From: Azospirillum formosense
Lineage (GTDB): Bacteria; Pseudomonadota; Alphaproteobacteria; Azospirillales; Azospirillaceae
DNA length: 64,000 nucleotides
Assembly (NCBI RefSeq): GCF_040500525.1
Contig: NZ_CP159402.1
Location: 1,108,501-1,172,500 of the forward strand
Reading direction: 5' to 3'
The notes beneath the pieces are model-generated. The model did not search any database. It saw only the letters and a list, made by a program, of their open reading frames with translations, and had not been told where the DNA came from. Shown here in pieces: positions 21,311 through 30,010 of this stretch. Numbering within the stretch: position 1 is the first letter of the stretch; each line of letters begins with the position of its first letter. The translations under genes were made by a program, and so were the position numbers.

Positions 21311-21350
21311 AAGGCAGGCGGAAACACGCTGTTTCCCCTGCCTTTTCGCG
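21311..21350 (+). terminator. Rho-independent terminator after fabI
   Basis: The arms AAGGCAGGCGGAAACA and TGTTTCCCCTGCCTT pair with a single bulge around a three-base loop, followed by TTCGCGTCTTTG. Confidence 0.75.
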
Positions 21351-21433
21351 TCTTTGTCTTGGTGCGGCAAAATGCCATGTGACCATCGTATGCGTTCGTT
21401 TTGTAGAAAACGCCCCCATAATGCAGACGGGAG

Positions 21434-21457
21434 GCCGCCGGTTGCGGAACCGGCGGC
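21434..21457. promoter_or_regulatory. Perfect palindrome upstream of the bacteriohemerythrin gene
   Basis: GCCGCCGGTT-GCGG-AACCGGCGGC has 10-bp perfect arms and a tetraloop. It lies 150 bases before the start codon in a 362-base gap (21245-21606) that otherwise holds only the fabI terminator. It could be a leader hairpin or an operator. No clear promoter was seen. Confidence 0.4.
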
Positions 21458-21606
21458 AACAAGGGGCGCGGCGTCTTGGATTTACGGTTTCTTGACGGAT
21501 TGCGCACCTTCATCTTCAGTTGCGCAGGCACGGCGCGCTTCCCTTCAATGCGGTGGCTTTCGGCTGAATTGCCCGGTGGCCGCGGAAGACAGGGTGCGGA
21601 GGGTTC

Positions 21607-22017
21607 ATGGGTGTCATTACGTGGAGGCGGCAGCTCAGCGTCGGCCAGCCGTCCATCGATGAAGATCACAAGCACCTGATCGAGTATCTGAACGAACTGG
21701 ATGCCGCGCTGAACGCGCGCGGCTTCATGCCCGTGCGCGTCGCCAAGATTCTCATGAAGCTGCTGGAGTACACCCAGCAGCATTTCGCCCGCGAAGAAAA
21801 GATCATGCAGGCCGTGCATTACCCGAAGTTCGAGGAGCATGTGCGCCAGCACCACGAGGCGGTGAGGACGCTGAGCGAATTGTCCGCTGTCTTCACGCGG
21901 GAACCGACCCACCAGAACGCCGAGCGGATCTACACCTTCACCGCGAACTGGCTGGTCCACCACATCATCATGCAGGACACGCAGCTGACGCCCTATGTGC
22001 GGGGCGTCTGGGTCTGA
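21607..22017 (+). CDS. Bacteriohemerythrin
   Basis: A 136-residue single-domain hemerythrin. The diiron ligands are all present: His21 (DEDH), His59 and Glu63 (HFAREE), His78 and His82 (HVRQH), and His119 with Asp124 (HHIIMQD). Such proteins reversibly bind O2 and are linked to oxygen delivery, sensing or storage in microaerobic bacteria. The ATG at 21607 follows GGAGGGTTC. It is a single-gene unit, convergent with hutG. Confidence 0.92.
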   Translation: MGVITWRRQLSVGQPSIDEDHKHLIEYLNELDAALNARGFMPVRVAKILMKLLEYTQQHFAREEKIMQAVHYPKFEEHVRQHHEAVRTLSELSAVFTREPTHQNAERIYTFTANWLVHHIIMQDTQLTPYVRGVWV

Positions 22018-22032
22018 GGGCGAAAGCTGCGG

Positions 22033-22851
22033 TTACAGGAAGGCGCTGCGCCGCCGTCCTGCGGCGTTCTCCCACGCCCATTCGACGACGAGGCTGAGCA
22101 GCCGCTCCAGGGTTGGGCGCACTTGGCGCGCGGCCTCCTCGCGGAAGCCGAAGGGGGATTCCTCGTCCATGTAGGTGATCTGCGACAGTTCGAGCTGGAT
22201 GGAGTGGATGTTGTCGGCGGGGTTGCCGTAGCGGCGGGTGATGAAGCCGCCCTTGAAGCGCCCGTTCTGCACGGAGGAGAAACGCCCGGTGGCGGTGAGC
22301 ACGTTCATCACCCGGCCGACCAGCGCCGGCGAGGCGCTGGTTCCTTCCGCCGTGCCCAGGCTGAAATCCTGGATCTGCCCGTCGAAGAAGCGCGGCACGC
22401 GCGACCGGATGGAATGGGCGTCGAACAGCACCGCCACGCCGAAGCGTTCCTTCAACGCCTGAAGCTCGCCGTTGAGCTGCTCGTGATAGGGGCGCCAGTA
22501 GGCGCCGACCCGCCGCTCCACCTCCGCCGCATCCGGTTCCATCCCCGGCCGATAGACCGGCTGGTGATCGAAGGTGGAGAGGGGGCAGAGTTCGGTGCCG
22601 CCGGTCCCGGGAGGGGCGCTATCGGGATCGCGGTTGAGGTCGACCACGTAGCGCGACAGGACGGGCTTCAGGAATCCGACGCCCAGCGCCGGGGCGAAGT
22701 GATAGAGGCGGTCGAGATGCCAGTCGGTGTCCGGAACCGCCAGGGCGGCGTCGGTCATGGTGGCCGCGATGTCCGGCGGCACCACGGTGCCGACATGCGG
22801 GATGCTGAGCAGGACGGGGGTTTCCCCCGGCTGGAAGCGGAACGTCTCCAT
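22033..22851 (-). CDS. hutG: N-formylglutamate amidohydrolase (HutG family)
   Basis: A 272-residue protein with FGase-family motifs: SIPHVGTVVPPDI at the start, YVVDLNRDPDSAP, LFDAHSIRSRVPRFFDG and a C-terminal HSIQLELSQITYM. The zinc ligands expected in IPHxG and DAHS are present. It hydrolyses N-formyl-L-glutamate to glutamate and formate, the last step of one histidine degradation route. No other hut genes are near. The ATG at 22851 with an AAGGGGTG ribosome site replaces a longer start with 31 non-conserved residues. Confidence 0.9.
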   Translation of the reverse strand: METFRFQPGETPVLLSIPHVGTVVPPDIAATMTDAALAVPDTDWHLDRLYHFAPALGVGFLKPVLSRYVVDLNRDPDSAPPGTGGTELCPLSTFDHQPVYRPGMEPDAAEVERRVGAYWRPYHEQLNGELQALKERFGVAVLFDAHSIRSRVPRFFDGQIQDFSLGTAEGTSASPALVGRVMNVLTATGRFSSVQNGRFKGGFITRRYGNPADNIHSIQLELSQITYMDEESPFGFREEAARQVRPTLERLLSLVVEWAWENAAGRRRSAFL

Positions 22852-23031
22852 GCCAACACCCCTTGTTTCCTGGCCTGTTTCTTCAAGCCATTTGTGCAAC
22901 AACGGTTTGATGCGCCGCAGCATGGACGGAACTATGCGGCGCAACCGGCATGGCGGTCAAATCCTATTGCGTATTTGTTATAAAGGCTTCGAAGAGTTGT
23001 GGCGGCCGAAACCTCCGCAACCGTTGCCGCC

Positions 23032-23382
23032 TCAGGCTTCCAGATCGCCTTCGCTTTCCTCCGCCACATGGTCGACCATGTCCGACAGGACGCGCCGGAT
23101 GTGCTCGTCGGTGATCAGGTAGAACACGCGGTTGCCGCGCCGTTCCGCCTGGATCAGCCGCCCCGCCCGCAGCAGGCGGAGGTGGTGGCTGACCAGCGAC
23201 GGCGACAGGCCCAGCGCCGCCGCCATGTCGCCGACCGAGGTCGAGGTGTCCAGGCAGGCCAGGATGATGCGCAACCGGCTGGGGTCGCTCATCAGGCGGA
23301 ACATGTCGGCCAGTTCGGTGGTCTGGTCTTCGGACAGGCGGAGATGCGCCGGCTTGTCCTTCGGTGCTGCCCCTTTTTGCAT
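23032..23382 (-). CDS. ArsR/SmtB-family metal-responsive repressor
   Basis: A 116-residue winged-helix repressor (DPSRLRIILACL, SPSLVSHHLRLLRAGRLIQAERRGNRVFY). No Cys-based alpha-3 motif (ELCVCDL type) is present. Near the C-terminus Asp92, His94, His105 and Glu108 have exactly the D-x-H-x10-H-x2-E spacing of the alpha-5 zinc site of SmtB/CzrA/ZiaR. It therefore probably senses Zn(II), Co(II) or Ni(II). No cation efflux gene is adjacent, so it may control itself or distant genes. Confidence 0.88.
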   Translation of the reverse strand: MQKGAAPKDKPAHLRLSEDQTTELADMFRLMSDPSRLRIILACLDTSTSVGDMAAALGLSPSLVSHHLRLLRAGRLIQAERRGNRVFYLITDEHIRRVLSDMVDHVAEESEGDLEA

Positions 23383-23408
23383 GCCGCGTTGGTTCCCGCT
23401 TGTAAGGT

Positions 23409-23435
23409 TTTTATCGGTTGCGGCGTTTTATCGGT
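23409..23435. promoter_or_regulatory. Direct repeats upstream of the ArsR-type gene
   Basis: TTTTATCGGT occurs at 23409-23418 and 23426-23435, within 55 bases of the repressor's start. The pair is flanked by an inverted CTTGTAAGG / CCCTTTACAAAG. This is a reasonable operator and promoter region for autoregulation. Confidence 0.4.
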
Positions 23436-23642
23436 GATTGCCGCCCTTTACAAAGTATAGGCCGGAAGCCGCGTCAATCCCATAGGTCGGCGAAACGGTC
23501 ATCGAAGTCGCTGGGCGGCGCCCTCTTCCGTATGGCCTGCCGCTCGCCTGTTGACCTTGGGCGAAGGCTCGGGAACAATTCGGCCGCAAGCACGACGGTC
23601 CGGGACAAAGGCCGCACAGGATGCCTTCAACGATCGAATGAA

Positions 23643-23660
23643 CGGTCGAACGAACGACCG
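23643..23660. promoter_or_regulatory. Inverted repeat before the DUF3299-like gene
   Basis: CGGTCG-AACGAA-CGACCG is a perfect 6-bp inverted repeat 31 bases upstream of the ATG at 23691, within a stretch of repeated GAACG. It could be an operator. The 308-base gap from 23383 holds no gene. Confidence 0.35.
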
Positions 23661-23690
23661 GAACGGGCAGGGTCGAGAGGGAGGACCGCC

Positions 23691-24161
23691 ATGACGTCGC
23701 GCCGACAGGTGCTGCTGCCGCTCGCGCTGGCCCCGCTGGCCGGCTGGGCGATCTGGGCCACCAGCGCCAGCGAACCCACGCATCCCGCCGGGCCGTTCCA
23801 TCTGCCGCTGGACGACACCACGGCCCTCTGGCGGGACCTCGTGCAGGTCCGCATGGAGGGACCGGCGGCAAACCCGGTCTTTCCCACCCGGGTCAAGGCG
23901 CTGGACGGCAAACTGGTGACGGTGCGCGGCTTCATGGTGCCGCTGGGCGACGCCCCGGCCCACAACCGCTTCATCCTCGCCGCCAACCCCGTCTCCTGCC
24001 CGGCCTGCCACCGGCCCGGCCCGTCCAGCATGCTCTATGTCCACAGTCAGATTCCGGTGCGCGAGACGCAGGGGCCGGTGATGATGACCGGCACGTTGCG
24101 GCTGAATCCCCTGGAAGGTCTGTTCTACCGTCTCGACCGCGCCGAGCTGCGCTACGCCTGA
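23691..24161 (+). CDS. Exported DUF3299-like protein
   Basis: A 156-residue protein with a twin-arginine-like or Sec signal at the N-terminus (MTSRRQVLLPLALAPLAGWA). The conserved part is VRGFMVPLGDAPAHNRFILAANPVSCPACHRPGPSSMLYV, which resembles the DUF3299 family of small periplasmic or lipoprotein-like proteins with a short Cys-x2-Cys segment. Function unknown. It is the first gene on this strand before the exopolysaccharide genes, 88 bases ahead of the Wzy-like gene, and could be unrelated to them. Confidence 0.6.
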   Translation: MTSRRQVLLPLALAPLAGWAIWATSASEPTHPAGPFHLPLDDTTALWRDLVQVRMEGPAANPVFPTRVKALDGKLVTVRGFMVPLGDAPAHNRFILAANPVSCPACHRPGPSSMLYVHSQIPVRETQGPVMMTGTLRLNPLEGLFYRLDRAELRYA

Positions 24162-24248
24162 GCGTTGCGCAGCGGGTTGGTTGTTCCTTTTTCCGCTGTG
24201 TCGTGAGAGTCTGCCGCCTGTTCGAGTCGGAGCGATGGCGGGGAGCGC

Positions 24249-25466
24249 GTGGCCGGAAGGGGAGTGGCGCAGTGGCGTGCCGCCGGGCTGTTCCTGGCGC
24301 TCGCGCTGTATGGCCTGCTGAGCGCGCCGGCACCGGCGGAGATCCGCTTCGCCGAAGCGATGATCGGCGCGCTGCTGGTCCTGGCCGTCGGGCTGTTCCG
24401 TCCCCTGTCGGTGGCGACGGGCCACGCGCTGCTGGAGCGCGGGTTGCCGCCATGGGAGATGCCGGCGGTGCTGGCGCTGGCGGTGCTGCTGTGGTGCCCC
24501 CTGATGCGCGGCGTATGGCTGGACTGGGCGCCGGCCGACATGGTGCGCGATGTGGTGCCACTTCTTTACTTGTTTATTCCGGTGCTTCTGGTGCCGATGC
24601 TGCGCGCCGCTCCCGACCGGGCGGTGAGGCTGCTGACCGGCGGTCTGGCGGTGGCCGGCGTCGGTTTCGCCTTGCGCTGGTGGAAGCAGACGGGGTGGGG
24701 CTTTGGCGCCGTCGGCGTCCGGGCGATGGCGGATGGCGGCGTCTACCTGCTGAACGCGCCCTCGGTGCTGTTCGCGGCCATCGCGTTGCCGGCCTTTGGG
24801 GTGGGAATGCTGGTGCAGGGCGGGTGGCTGCGCCGTGCCGCCGGCGCCGTCGCGGTTCTGGGCGGCCTGTTGTGTCTGGCGGCGCTGGCCGGTGCGGTGC
24901 ACCGGATGGCGCTCGGGCTCGCCGTCCTCGCCTTCACGGCCCTCGGGCTGTGGTGGCTGCGCCGGGCGCCGCTGGCCGGGGTGGGGGCGGGCATGGCGGC
25001 GCTGCTGCTGGCGGCGCTCTTTCACGACGCGTTTCTCGGCGCCCTGGGCCAGGTGGCGGAGAAAACCCGGCTGGCCGGGGCGAACACCCGGTGGGAGGAG
25101 GCCGAGGCCGCGCTCGGGCAGGCTCTGTCCTCTCCGGCCGCCTTTCTCTTCGGGCAGGGGTGGGGGGCGCTCCTCGCCAATCCGGCGGTGGGCGGTTGGC
25201 GCGTGTCCTACACCCACACGCTAGCGACCTATGCCCTCGCCAAGACCGGAGTGCTCGGCATGGGCGCCCTGATCGTCTATCTGGGCGGTCTGGCGCCGCG
25301 CGCGCTGGATCTTCTCCGCTCCGATCCCGCGCTCGGCTGGGCGGTGCTGGCGCCGCTGCTGATGGCGCTGGGCCTGCACACCAGCTTCAAATATCTCGAC
25401 ACCGGCCTTCTCCTCACGCTGGCGGCGCTGGCGGCGGAACGCGGGAAGCGGTTGCCCGTGCGCTGA
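24249..25466 (+). CDS. O-antigen ligase/Wzy-like polysaccharide membrane protein
   Basis: A 405-residue integral membrane protein with about ten hydrophobic segments. A periplasmic loop with LAGANTRWEEAEAALGQALSSP and SYTHTLATYALAKTGVLGM fits the O-antigen ligase/Wzy/RfaL superfamily, including the conserved H-N/T-like loop. Such proteins polymerise or ligate lipid-linked glycans at the outer face of the inner membrane. The start is GTG at 24249. GT4, Wzz-like and GT2 genes follow on the same strand. Confidence 0.72.
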   Translation: MAGRGVAQWRAAGLFLALALYGLLSAPAPAEIRFAEAMIGALLVLAVGLFRPLSVATGHALLERGLPPWEMPAVLALAVLLWCPLMRGVWLDWAPADMVRDVVPLLYLFIPVLLVPMLRAAPDRAVRLLTGGLAVAGVGFALRWWKQTGWGFGAVGVRAMADGGVYLLNAPSVLFAAIALPAFGVGMLVQGGWLRRAAGAVAVLGGLLCLAALAGAVHRMALGLAVLAFTALGLWWLRRAPLAGVGAGMAALLLAALFHDAFLGALGQVAEKTRLAGANTRWEEAEAALGQALSSPAAFLFGQGWGALLANPAVGGWRVSYTHTLATYALAKTGVLGMGALIVYLGGLAPRALDLLRSDPALGWAVLAPLLMALGLHTSFKYLDTGLLLTLAALAAERGKRLPVR

Positions 25467-25515
25467 CGGAAATGCATACTTACGCGTGCTCCATCAATGA
25501 AGCGATCGTTCTTTC

Positions 25516-26763
25516 GTGGATTCACCGTCCGTCCTATTCGTCAACCGCGTGTTTCCTCCTGACAAGGGGGCGACCGGACGTTGTCTGCGCGACGTGGCGG
25601 AACGGATGGCGGGGATAGGCTGGCGGGTGACGGTGGTCGCGGACGGCTCCGGCCCCAGCGCCGCGCCGCCCGGTGTCACCGTTTGCCGCGCCGGCTGGGG
25701 GCACCCCTCCGCAGCGGAAGGCGCTTCCACGGATGTGCGGCTGACCGCCCGCGGCTATCTGGCGGCCGCGCTGAGGTTGAGCCAGCGGGCGCTGCGCCTG
25801 CCGCGGCATGACGTCGTGGTGACGATGACCGACCCGCCGCTGCTGGTCTGCGCCGCTCCAGTGATCGCCGCGCGCCATGGTGCGGCGTCGATCCACTGGA
25901 GCCAGGATGTGTTTCCGGCGCTGCTGCCGGTGCTCGGCGTCCGCTTGCCGGAGGCGTTGATGCGGGTAATCGAACGGGCGAGCACTCGGGCGCTTCGCCG
26001 ACAGGACGCGGTGGTGGCCATTGGGCGCTGCATGGCCGGGCGTTTGGCGGCGGCGGGGGTGCCGGCTGAACGGATCACCATTCTGCCCAACTGGCCCGAT
26101 CCGGGCATCCGGCCGGTGCCGCGGGCGGAGAATCCGTTCCGGAGGGAGCATGGGCTGGGCGGACGCTTCACCGTGGCCTATTCGGGAAACATGGGGCTTG
26201 CCCATCCCATGGACGCCGTCCTGGACGCGGCGGCGATGCTGGCGCGCAGCGACCCTGCCATCGCGATTCTGCTGATCGGCGACGGGCGCCGCCGGGCGGG
26301 CGTCGCCGAGGCCGTAGAGCGGCGTGGGCTGACGAACATCCGGCTGCTGCCGCTCCAACCGCCGGATCGGCTGGCCGAAAGCCTGTCCGCGGCGGATCTG
26401 CATTTGGCGACGATGGACCCGCGGGCCGAGGGGATGCTGGTGCCCAGCAAGGTGGCCGGCGCGCTGGCGGCTGGGCGGCCCTGCCTGTTCCTGGGGCCGG
26501 AGGGCAGCGACGCGGCCGCCATGCTGGACGGCTGCGGGCAGAGGCTGGCGCCTGATGACCCGGCGGGTCTGGCCGCCGCGATCCGTCGCTACGCCGGTGA
26601 TCCGGCCCTGTGCGCGGCCCAAGGGGCGCGGGCGCTGTCCGTCGCGGCGGCCTGGGACGCCGCAGCGGCGGCGCGGCGCTTCGCAGCGCTGGCGGACGGT
26701 CTGCGTCAGAGAAAGCCGCTTGACGTCTCCGCTCTGCCGGGGCGGAGCTTGCCCCATGCCTGA
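25516..26763 (+). CDS. Glycosyltransferase, GT4 family
   Basis: A 415-residue GT-B enzyme. The N-terminal acceptor domain begins SVLFVNRVFPPDKGATGRCL, and a DPPLL motif and SIHWSQDVFP follow. The C-terminal donor domain has FTVAYSGNMGLAHPMD and ADLHLATMDPRAEGMLVPSKVAGALAAGRP (the EX7E-like site). Similar proteins (WbuB/WcaI group) build exopolysaccharide or O-antigen units. The GTG start lies 50 bases after the Wzy-like gene. The end overlaps the Wzz-like gene by 8 bases, indicating one operon. Confidence 0.83.
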   Translation: MDSPSVLFVNRVFPPDKGATGRCLRDVAERMAGIGWRVTVVADGSGPSAAPPGVTVCRAGWGHPSAAEGASTDVRLTARGYLAAALRLSQRALRLPRHDVVVTMTDPPLLVCAAPVIAARHGAASIHWSQDVFPALLPVLGVRLPEALMRVIERASTRALRRQDAVVAIGRCMAGRLAAAGVPAERITILPNWPDPGIRPVPRAENPFRREHGLGGRFTVAYSGNMGLAHPMDAVLDAAAMLARSDPAIAILLIGDGRRRAGVAEAVERRGLTNIRLLPLQPPDRLAESLSAADLHLATMDPRAEGMLVPSKVAGALAAGRPCLFLGPEGSDAAAMLDGCGQRLAPDDPAGLAAAIRRYAGDPALCAAQGARALSVAAAWDAAAAARRFAALADGLRQRKPLDVSALPGRSLPHA

Positions 26764-27727
26764 CGGCGTGCCATTGCGCCGTTCCCCGCCGGAGGTCGAA
26801 GCGGTGGAATCGGCCCGGCAACTGCGCCGGTTCCTGCGGACGATGCGGGAGGGCTGGCCGATCCTGCTCATCGGCACGGCGCTGGGGGTGGTGGCCTCCG
26901 TCACCGCCTTGCGGCTGGTGGTTCCGCAATACACCGCGGTGATGGTGATCGGCCCGACCGCCCGCGTCGGTGCGGCGGCCATGGGAGCGCGGCTGCCCGT
27001 TCTGATCGGCCGGGAAGCCGCCGCCGCCGCGTCGGAGCCCGGTCCGGGGGACGAGATCCTCTCGGACTTCGCGCGCTACCTGCAGCTTTTCACCTCGATC
27101 CCAGTGGCGGAACGGATGATGGCCGATCCAATGCTGCTGCGTGGCCTGTTTCCCGACCGCTGGGACGAGGAGGCGGGGGGCTGGCGCCCGGCGCCCGGCC
27201 CCGTGGCGTCCGCCAAGCGGCTGTTTCTGGCGCTCGTCGGCCGGACGGACTGGGTGGAGCCCGATGCCGAGCGGGTGGCGAGCGCGCTTCGCGACCGGCT
27301 GACCGTCGATATGGTGGGCAGCGGGCCGATGCGGCGGCTCCGGCTGCGCCACGCCGATCGCGCCATGGCGCTGCGGATTCTGTCCGCCGCCGCCCAGGCG
27401 ACCGACGCCCATCTGCGGGCGGAGGCGTCGCGGCGCAGCGCCGCTCAGATCGCCCATGCCCGCGCCCGTCTGGCCGGAATCACCGTGGCCGAGCACCGCC
27501 GCGCGCTTGCCGACCTGCTGTCGGAGCAGGAGCGGATCGCCATGATGATCGAAGTCGACCTGCCGCTGGCGGCGGACGCCATCGAACCGCCCGCCACGGC
27601 GCAGCGCCCCGACTGGCCGAATCCCTTGACGGTCGTTCCGCTGGCGGCGTTGGCCGGTCTGGTGGCCGGAACGATCGTCGTCAGCCTGCGGCGCCTGTGG
27701 CGGGCGGCGGGGGAGGCGGCATCGTGA
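26756..27727 (+). CDS. Wzz-like polysaccharide chain-length/co-polymerase protein
   Basis: A 323-residue protein with one membrane segment near residues 33-57 (WPILLIGTALGVVASVTAL) and another near the C-terminus (PLAALAGLVAGTIVVSL). The large periplasmic part between them is alpha-helical, with FTSIPVAERMM. This two-TM plan is typical of Wzz/PCP proteins that set glycan chain length. No fused or adjacent tyrosine kinase domain is present. The start ATG at 26756 overlaps the GT4 gene, and the end overlaps the GT2 gene (GTGA). Confidence 0.72.
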   Translation: MPDGVPLRRSPPEVEAVESARQLRRFLRTMREGWPILLIGTALGVVASVTALRLVVPQYTAVMVIGPTARVGAAAMGARLPVLIGREAAAAASEPGPGDEILSDFARYLQLFTSIPVAERMMADPMLLRGLFPDRWDEEAGGWRPAPGPVASAKRLFLALVGRTDWVEPDAERVASALRDRLTVDMVGSGPMRRLRLRHADRAMALRILSAAAQATDAHLRAEASRRSAAQIAHARARLAGITVAEHRRALADLLSEQERIAMMIEVDLPLAADAIEPPATAQRPDWPNPLTVVPLAALAGLVAGTIVVSLRRLWRAAGEAAS

Positions 27728-28575
27728 TCCCCGTGTCGGTGGTGGTGATGACCCGCAACGAGGCGGTCAATCTCCCCCACTGCCTGCCCGCGCTGGAGCG
27801 GTTCGCCGAGCGTTTCGTGGTGGACAGCGGCAGCACCGACGGAACGCCGGACATCGCGGCGGCGGCGGGCGCGCGGGTGGTGCCTTTCCAGTGGGATGGC
27901 CGGCACCCGAAGAAGAAGCAATGGTGTCTGGACCGGCTGCCGTTCCGCCAGGACTGGGTTCTGTTCGTCGACGCGGACGAGCGGCTCGGCGGCGCCCTGG
28001 TGGAGGAGATCGCCGCGCTGATGGCGGCGGGTCCGCGGCACGCCGGCTACTTCATCGACGGCCGTCCGGTGTTTCTCGGCCATCGGCTGCGCTTCGGCGC
28101 GGGCAATCGGAAACTCGCCCTGTTCGACCGGCGACGGGCGCGCTTCCCGCATGTGCCCGATCTGGACGTCGCCACCATGTGGGAGGTGGAAGGCCATTAC
28201 CAGCCGGTGATCGCGGGCAGCGTCGGGCGGCTGCGCCACAGCCTGGACCACGCCGACGACAAGCCGGTCGCCGCCTGGTTCGAACGGCACGCCCGCTACG
28301 CGGACTGGGAAGCGGCGTTGCGTTCCGATGGACGGATCGAGGGGCTGATCGCACAGGAATCCGGGGCGCGGCGGTGGTTGAAAAGCGCCTTCAACCGGCT
28401 GCCGGCCCGTCCGCTTCTGGTCTTTCTGTATGGCTATGTGGTGCGGCTGGGCTTTCTGGACGGCGGTCCCGGCTTCCAACACGCCCTGGCGCGGGCCTTT
28501 TACTACTGGCAGGTCGGCGTGAAGATCGCGGACGCGAGACGGCGGGCCGTAACGCCCGCGTCCACCGATGTCTGA
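27724..28575 (+). CDS. Glycosyltransferase, GT2 family (WaaE/KdtX-like)
   Basis: A 283-residue GT-A enzyme. VVVMTRNEAVNLPHCLPALE starts the nucleotide-binding fold, SGSTDGT and VLFVDADERL give the DxD-type metal site, and DLDVATMWEVEGHYQPV and LRHSLDHADDKPVAAWFERH complete the WaaE-like pattern. The acceptor is unknown. The GTG at 27724 overlaps the Wzz-like stop by four bases. It is the last gene of the four-gene polysaccharide unit on this strand. Confidence 0.83.
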   Translation: MIPVSVVVMTRNEAVNLPHCLPALERFAERFVVDSGSTDGTPDIAAAAGARVVPFQWDGRHPKKKQWCLDRLPFRQDWVLFVDADERLGGALVEEIAALMAAGPRHAGYFIDGRPVFLGHRLRFGAGNRKLALFDRRRARFPHVPDLDVATMWEVEGHYQPVIAGSVGRLRHSLDHADDKPVAAWFERHARYADWEAALRSDGRIEGLIAQESGARRWLKSAFNRLPARPLLVFLYGYVVRLGFLDGGPGFQHALARAFYYWQVGVKIADARRRAVTPASTDV

Positions 28576-28600
28576 GGGGGCGGACAGGCGGTGCCGTGCC

Positions 28601-29068
28601 TTACACCGCTTCGTCCAGGGCGCGCTCGCCGCCGAGCGCCTTCAGCAGGTCGAAGGTCCGCTTGCGCACCGAGGGGTCCTCGATGCGGTAATAGGCCCGC
28701 ACCAGTTCCAGCGTTTCGCGACGGGCCATCGACTCGAACTCTTCCGTTTCCGACGGCGGAACGTCGGGCGACGGGGTGGCGATGTGCTCCGGCGACGGCA
28801 TGTCTTCGAAGAAGTAGCTGACCGGGACTCCCAAGACCTGCGACAGGTTGAACAGGCGGCTGGCGCTGATGCGGTTGGAGCCGCGCTCGTACTTCTGAAG
28901 CTGCTGGAAGGTGATCCCCACCGCCTCGCCCAGCTTCTCCTGGCTGAGACCGAGCAGGGTCCGGCGCAGACGCAGCCTTGCGCCGACATGGATGTCGATC
29001 GGGTTTGGTCCCTCGCCGCGGCGTGACAGGGTGTGGGCCGGTGACAGCTTGGACTTTGTGGCACTCAT
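28601..29068 (-). CDS. XRE/Cro-type transcriptional regulator
   Basis: A 155-residue protein. Residues about 28-85 form a Cro/C1 helix-turn-helix ([51 protein letters not shown]). The C-terminal half ([27 protein letters not shown]) is the conserved tail of a regulator class common in alphaproteobacteria. It lies between the two polysaccharide gene groups and may control them, which is an inference from position. It converges on the GT2 gene with a 25-base gap. Confidence 0.85.
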   Translation of the reverse strand: MSATKSKLSPAHTLSRRGEGPNPIDIHVGARLRLRRTLLGLSQEKLGEAVGITFQQLQKYERGSNRISASRLFNLSQVLGVPVSYFFEDMPSPEHIATPSPDVPPSETEEFESMARRETLELVRAYYRIEDPSVRKRTFDLLKALGGERALDEAV

Positions 29069-29150
29069 AATAGACCCTCAGTATGGAGGTGGATCGCGCC
29101 ACCAGGGAAATTGGTTAGTTCAGAAAGTAAATTCTATGCAACTTTTCGTG

Positions 29151-29170
29151 CGCATCAATAGCTAGATGCG
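29151..29170. promoter_or_regulatory. Inverted repeat upstream of the XRE regulator
   Basis: CGCATC-AATAGCTA-GATGCG lies about 85 bases upstream of the XRE start codon in an AT-rich 120-base gap. It is a possible operator. Binding by the adjacent regulator is a guess. Confidence 0.3.
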
Positions 29171-29188
29171 TAAAACAGACGCCAAAGC

Positions 29189-30010
29189 TTATGAAAGCAA
29201 CGATCGTTCATTTGATGAGAAACGATATTTCGCATAAAGCCATGGTATTGTCTGGCGCAAGGTAAGAGCAAGCCATTGTAATCCCCATAATGTTGCGTTG
29301 GCTGTGCGGCCGAGCCCAAGCAGCTCGCGACGGATGATCGCCTGCTCCCGCCGGCCGCGCGCCGGGTCCTGCTGGGCCCGTCCGCCGCCGGCGAAAATGC
29401 ATACCGAAAGTGGCAAGCGCTGCGCTGGAAGGCCCTGCTTGAGGACGGTCAGCGTGAACGCATAATCGGCGGCAAGCCCGTGGCGCAGATCGAACCGGCC
29501 GCCGGGCGACTCGGCCAGGCGGTAGACCATGGCCTGATGGTGAGTGAACATGCCCAGCAGGGCGCGGCGGTGCGACCGTGCCCGCTTCACCGCGAGGCGC
29601 CCGCCGGGCAGCTCTTCCAAGGCGTCCCCGTAGAACAGGCCGGCGTCCGGATGCTCGGCCAGGATGGGAAGAAGCCGCTCCAGGGTCCGCTCGTCGGCCA
29701 GCCGATCGCCGGCGTTGAGGAACAGGACGTGGCTGCAGGAGCGCGGCGACCGTTCGGCGATGGCGTCCAGCGCGATGTTCATGGCGTCGTACAGGCCGCG
29801 GTCGGGCGCGGAGCGCCACCAGGCCGCCTCGTCCTGATGATCGGCCAGCCAGCGGGCCGTCCCGTCGCTAGAGCCTCCGTCCGCCACGAACCACTCGAAG
29901 GCCGCCGTGGTCTGGGCGCGCAGGCTAGCGCGGGTGGCGAGCAGGCCGGGCAGGTCGTCGCGGACCACGGTGACCACGGCCAGCCGGACCGGTCGCGCCG
30001 CGCCGGTCAT
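29189..30010 (-). CDS. Glycosyltransferase, GT2 family (WcaA/EpsE-like)
   Basis: A 273-residue GT-A enzyme with VVTVVRDDLPGLLATRASLRAQT, WFVADGGSSDGTARWL, APDRGLYDAMNIAL and HVLFLNAGDRL (the D-x-D-like metal site). The pattern matches GT2 enzymes of the colanic acid type. It is translated downstream of the SLBB export gene, whose stop overlaps its ATG (ATGA), so it belongs to that transcript. The last 30 residues are more AT-rich in codon use than the body. Confidence 0.83.
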   Translation of the reverse strand: MTGAARPVRLAVVTVVRDDLPGLLATRASLRAQTTAAFEWFVADGGSSDGTARWLADHQDEAAWWRSAPDRGLYDAMNIALDAIAERSPRSCSHVLFLNAGDRLADERTLERLLPILAEHPDAGLFYGDALEELPGGRLAVKRARSHRRALLGMFTHHQAMVYRLAESPGGRFDLRHGLAADYAFTLTVLKQGLPAQRLPLSVCIFAGGGRAQQDPARGRREQAIIRRELLGLGRTANATLWGLQWLALTLRQTIPWLYAKYRFSSNERSLLS

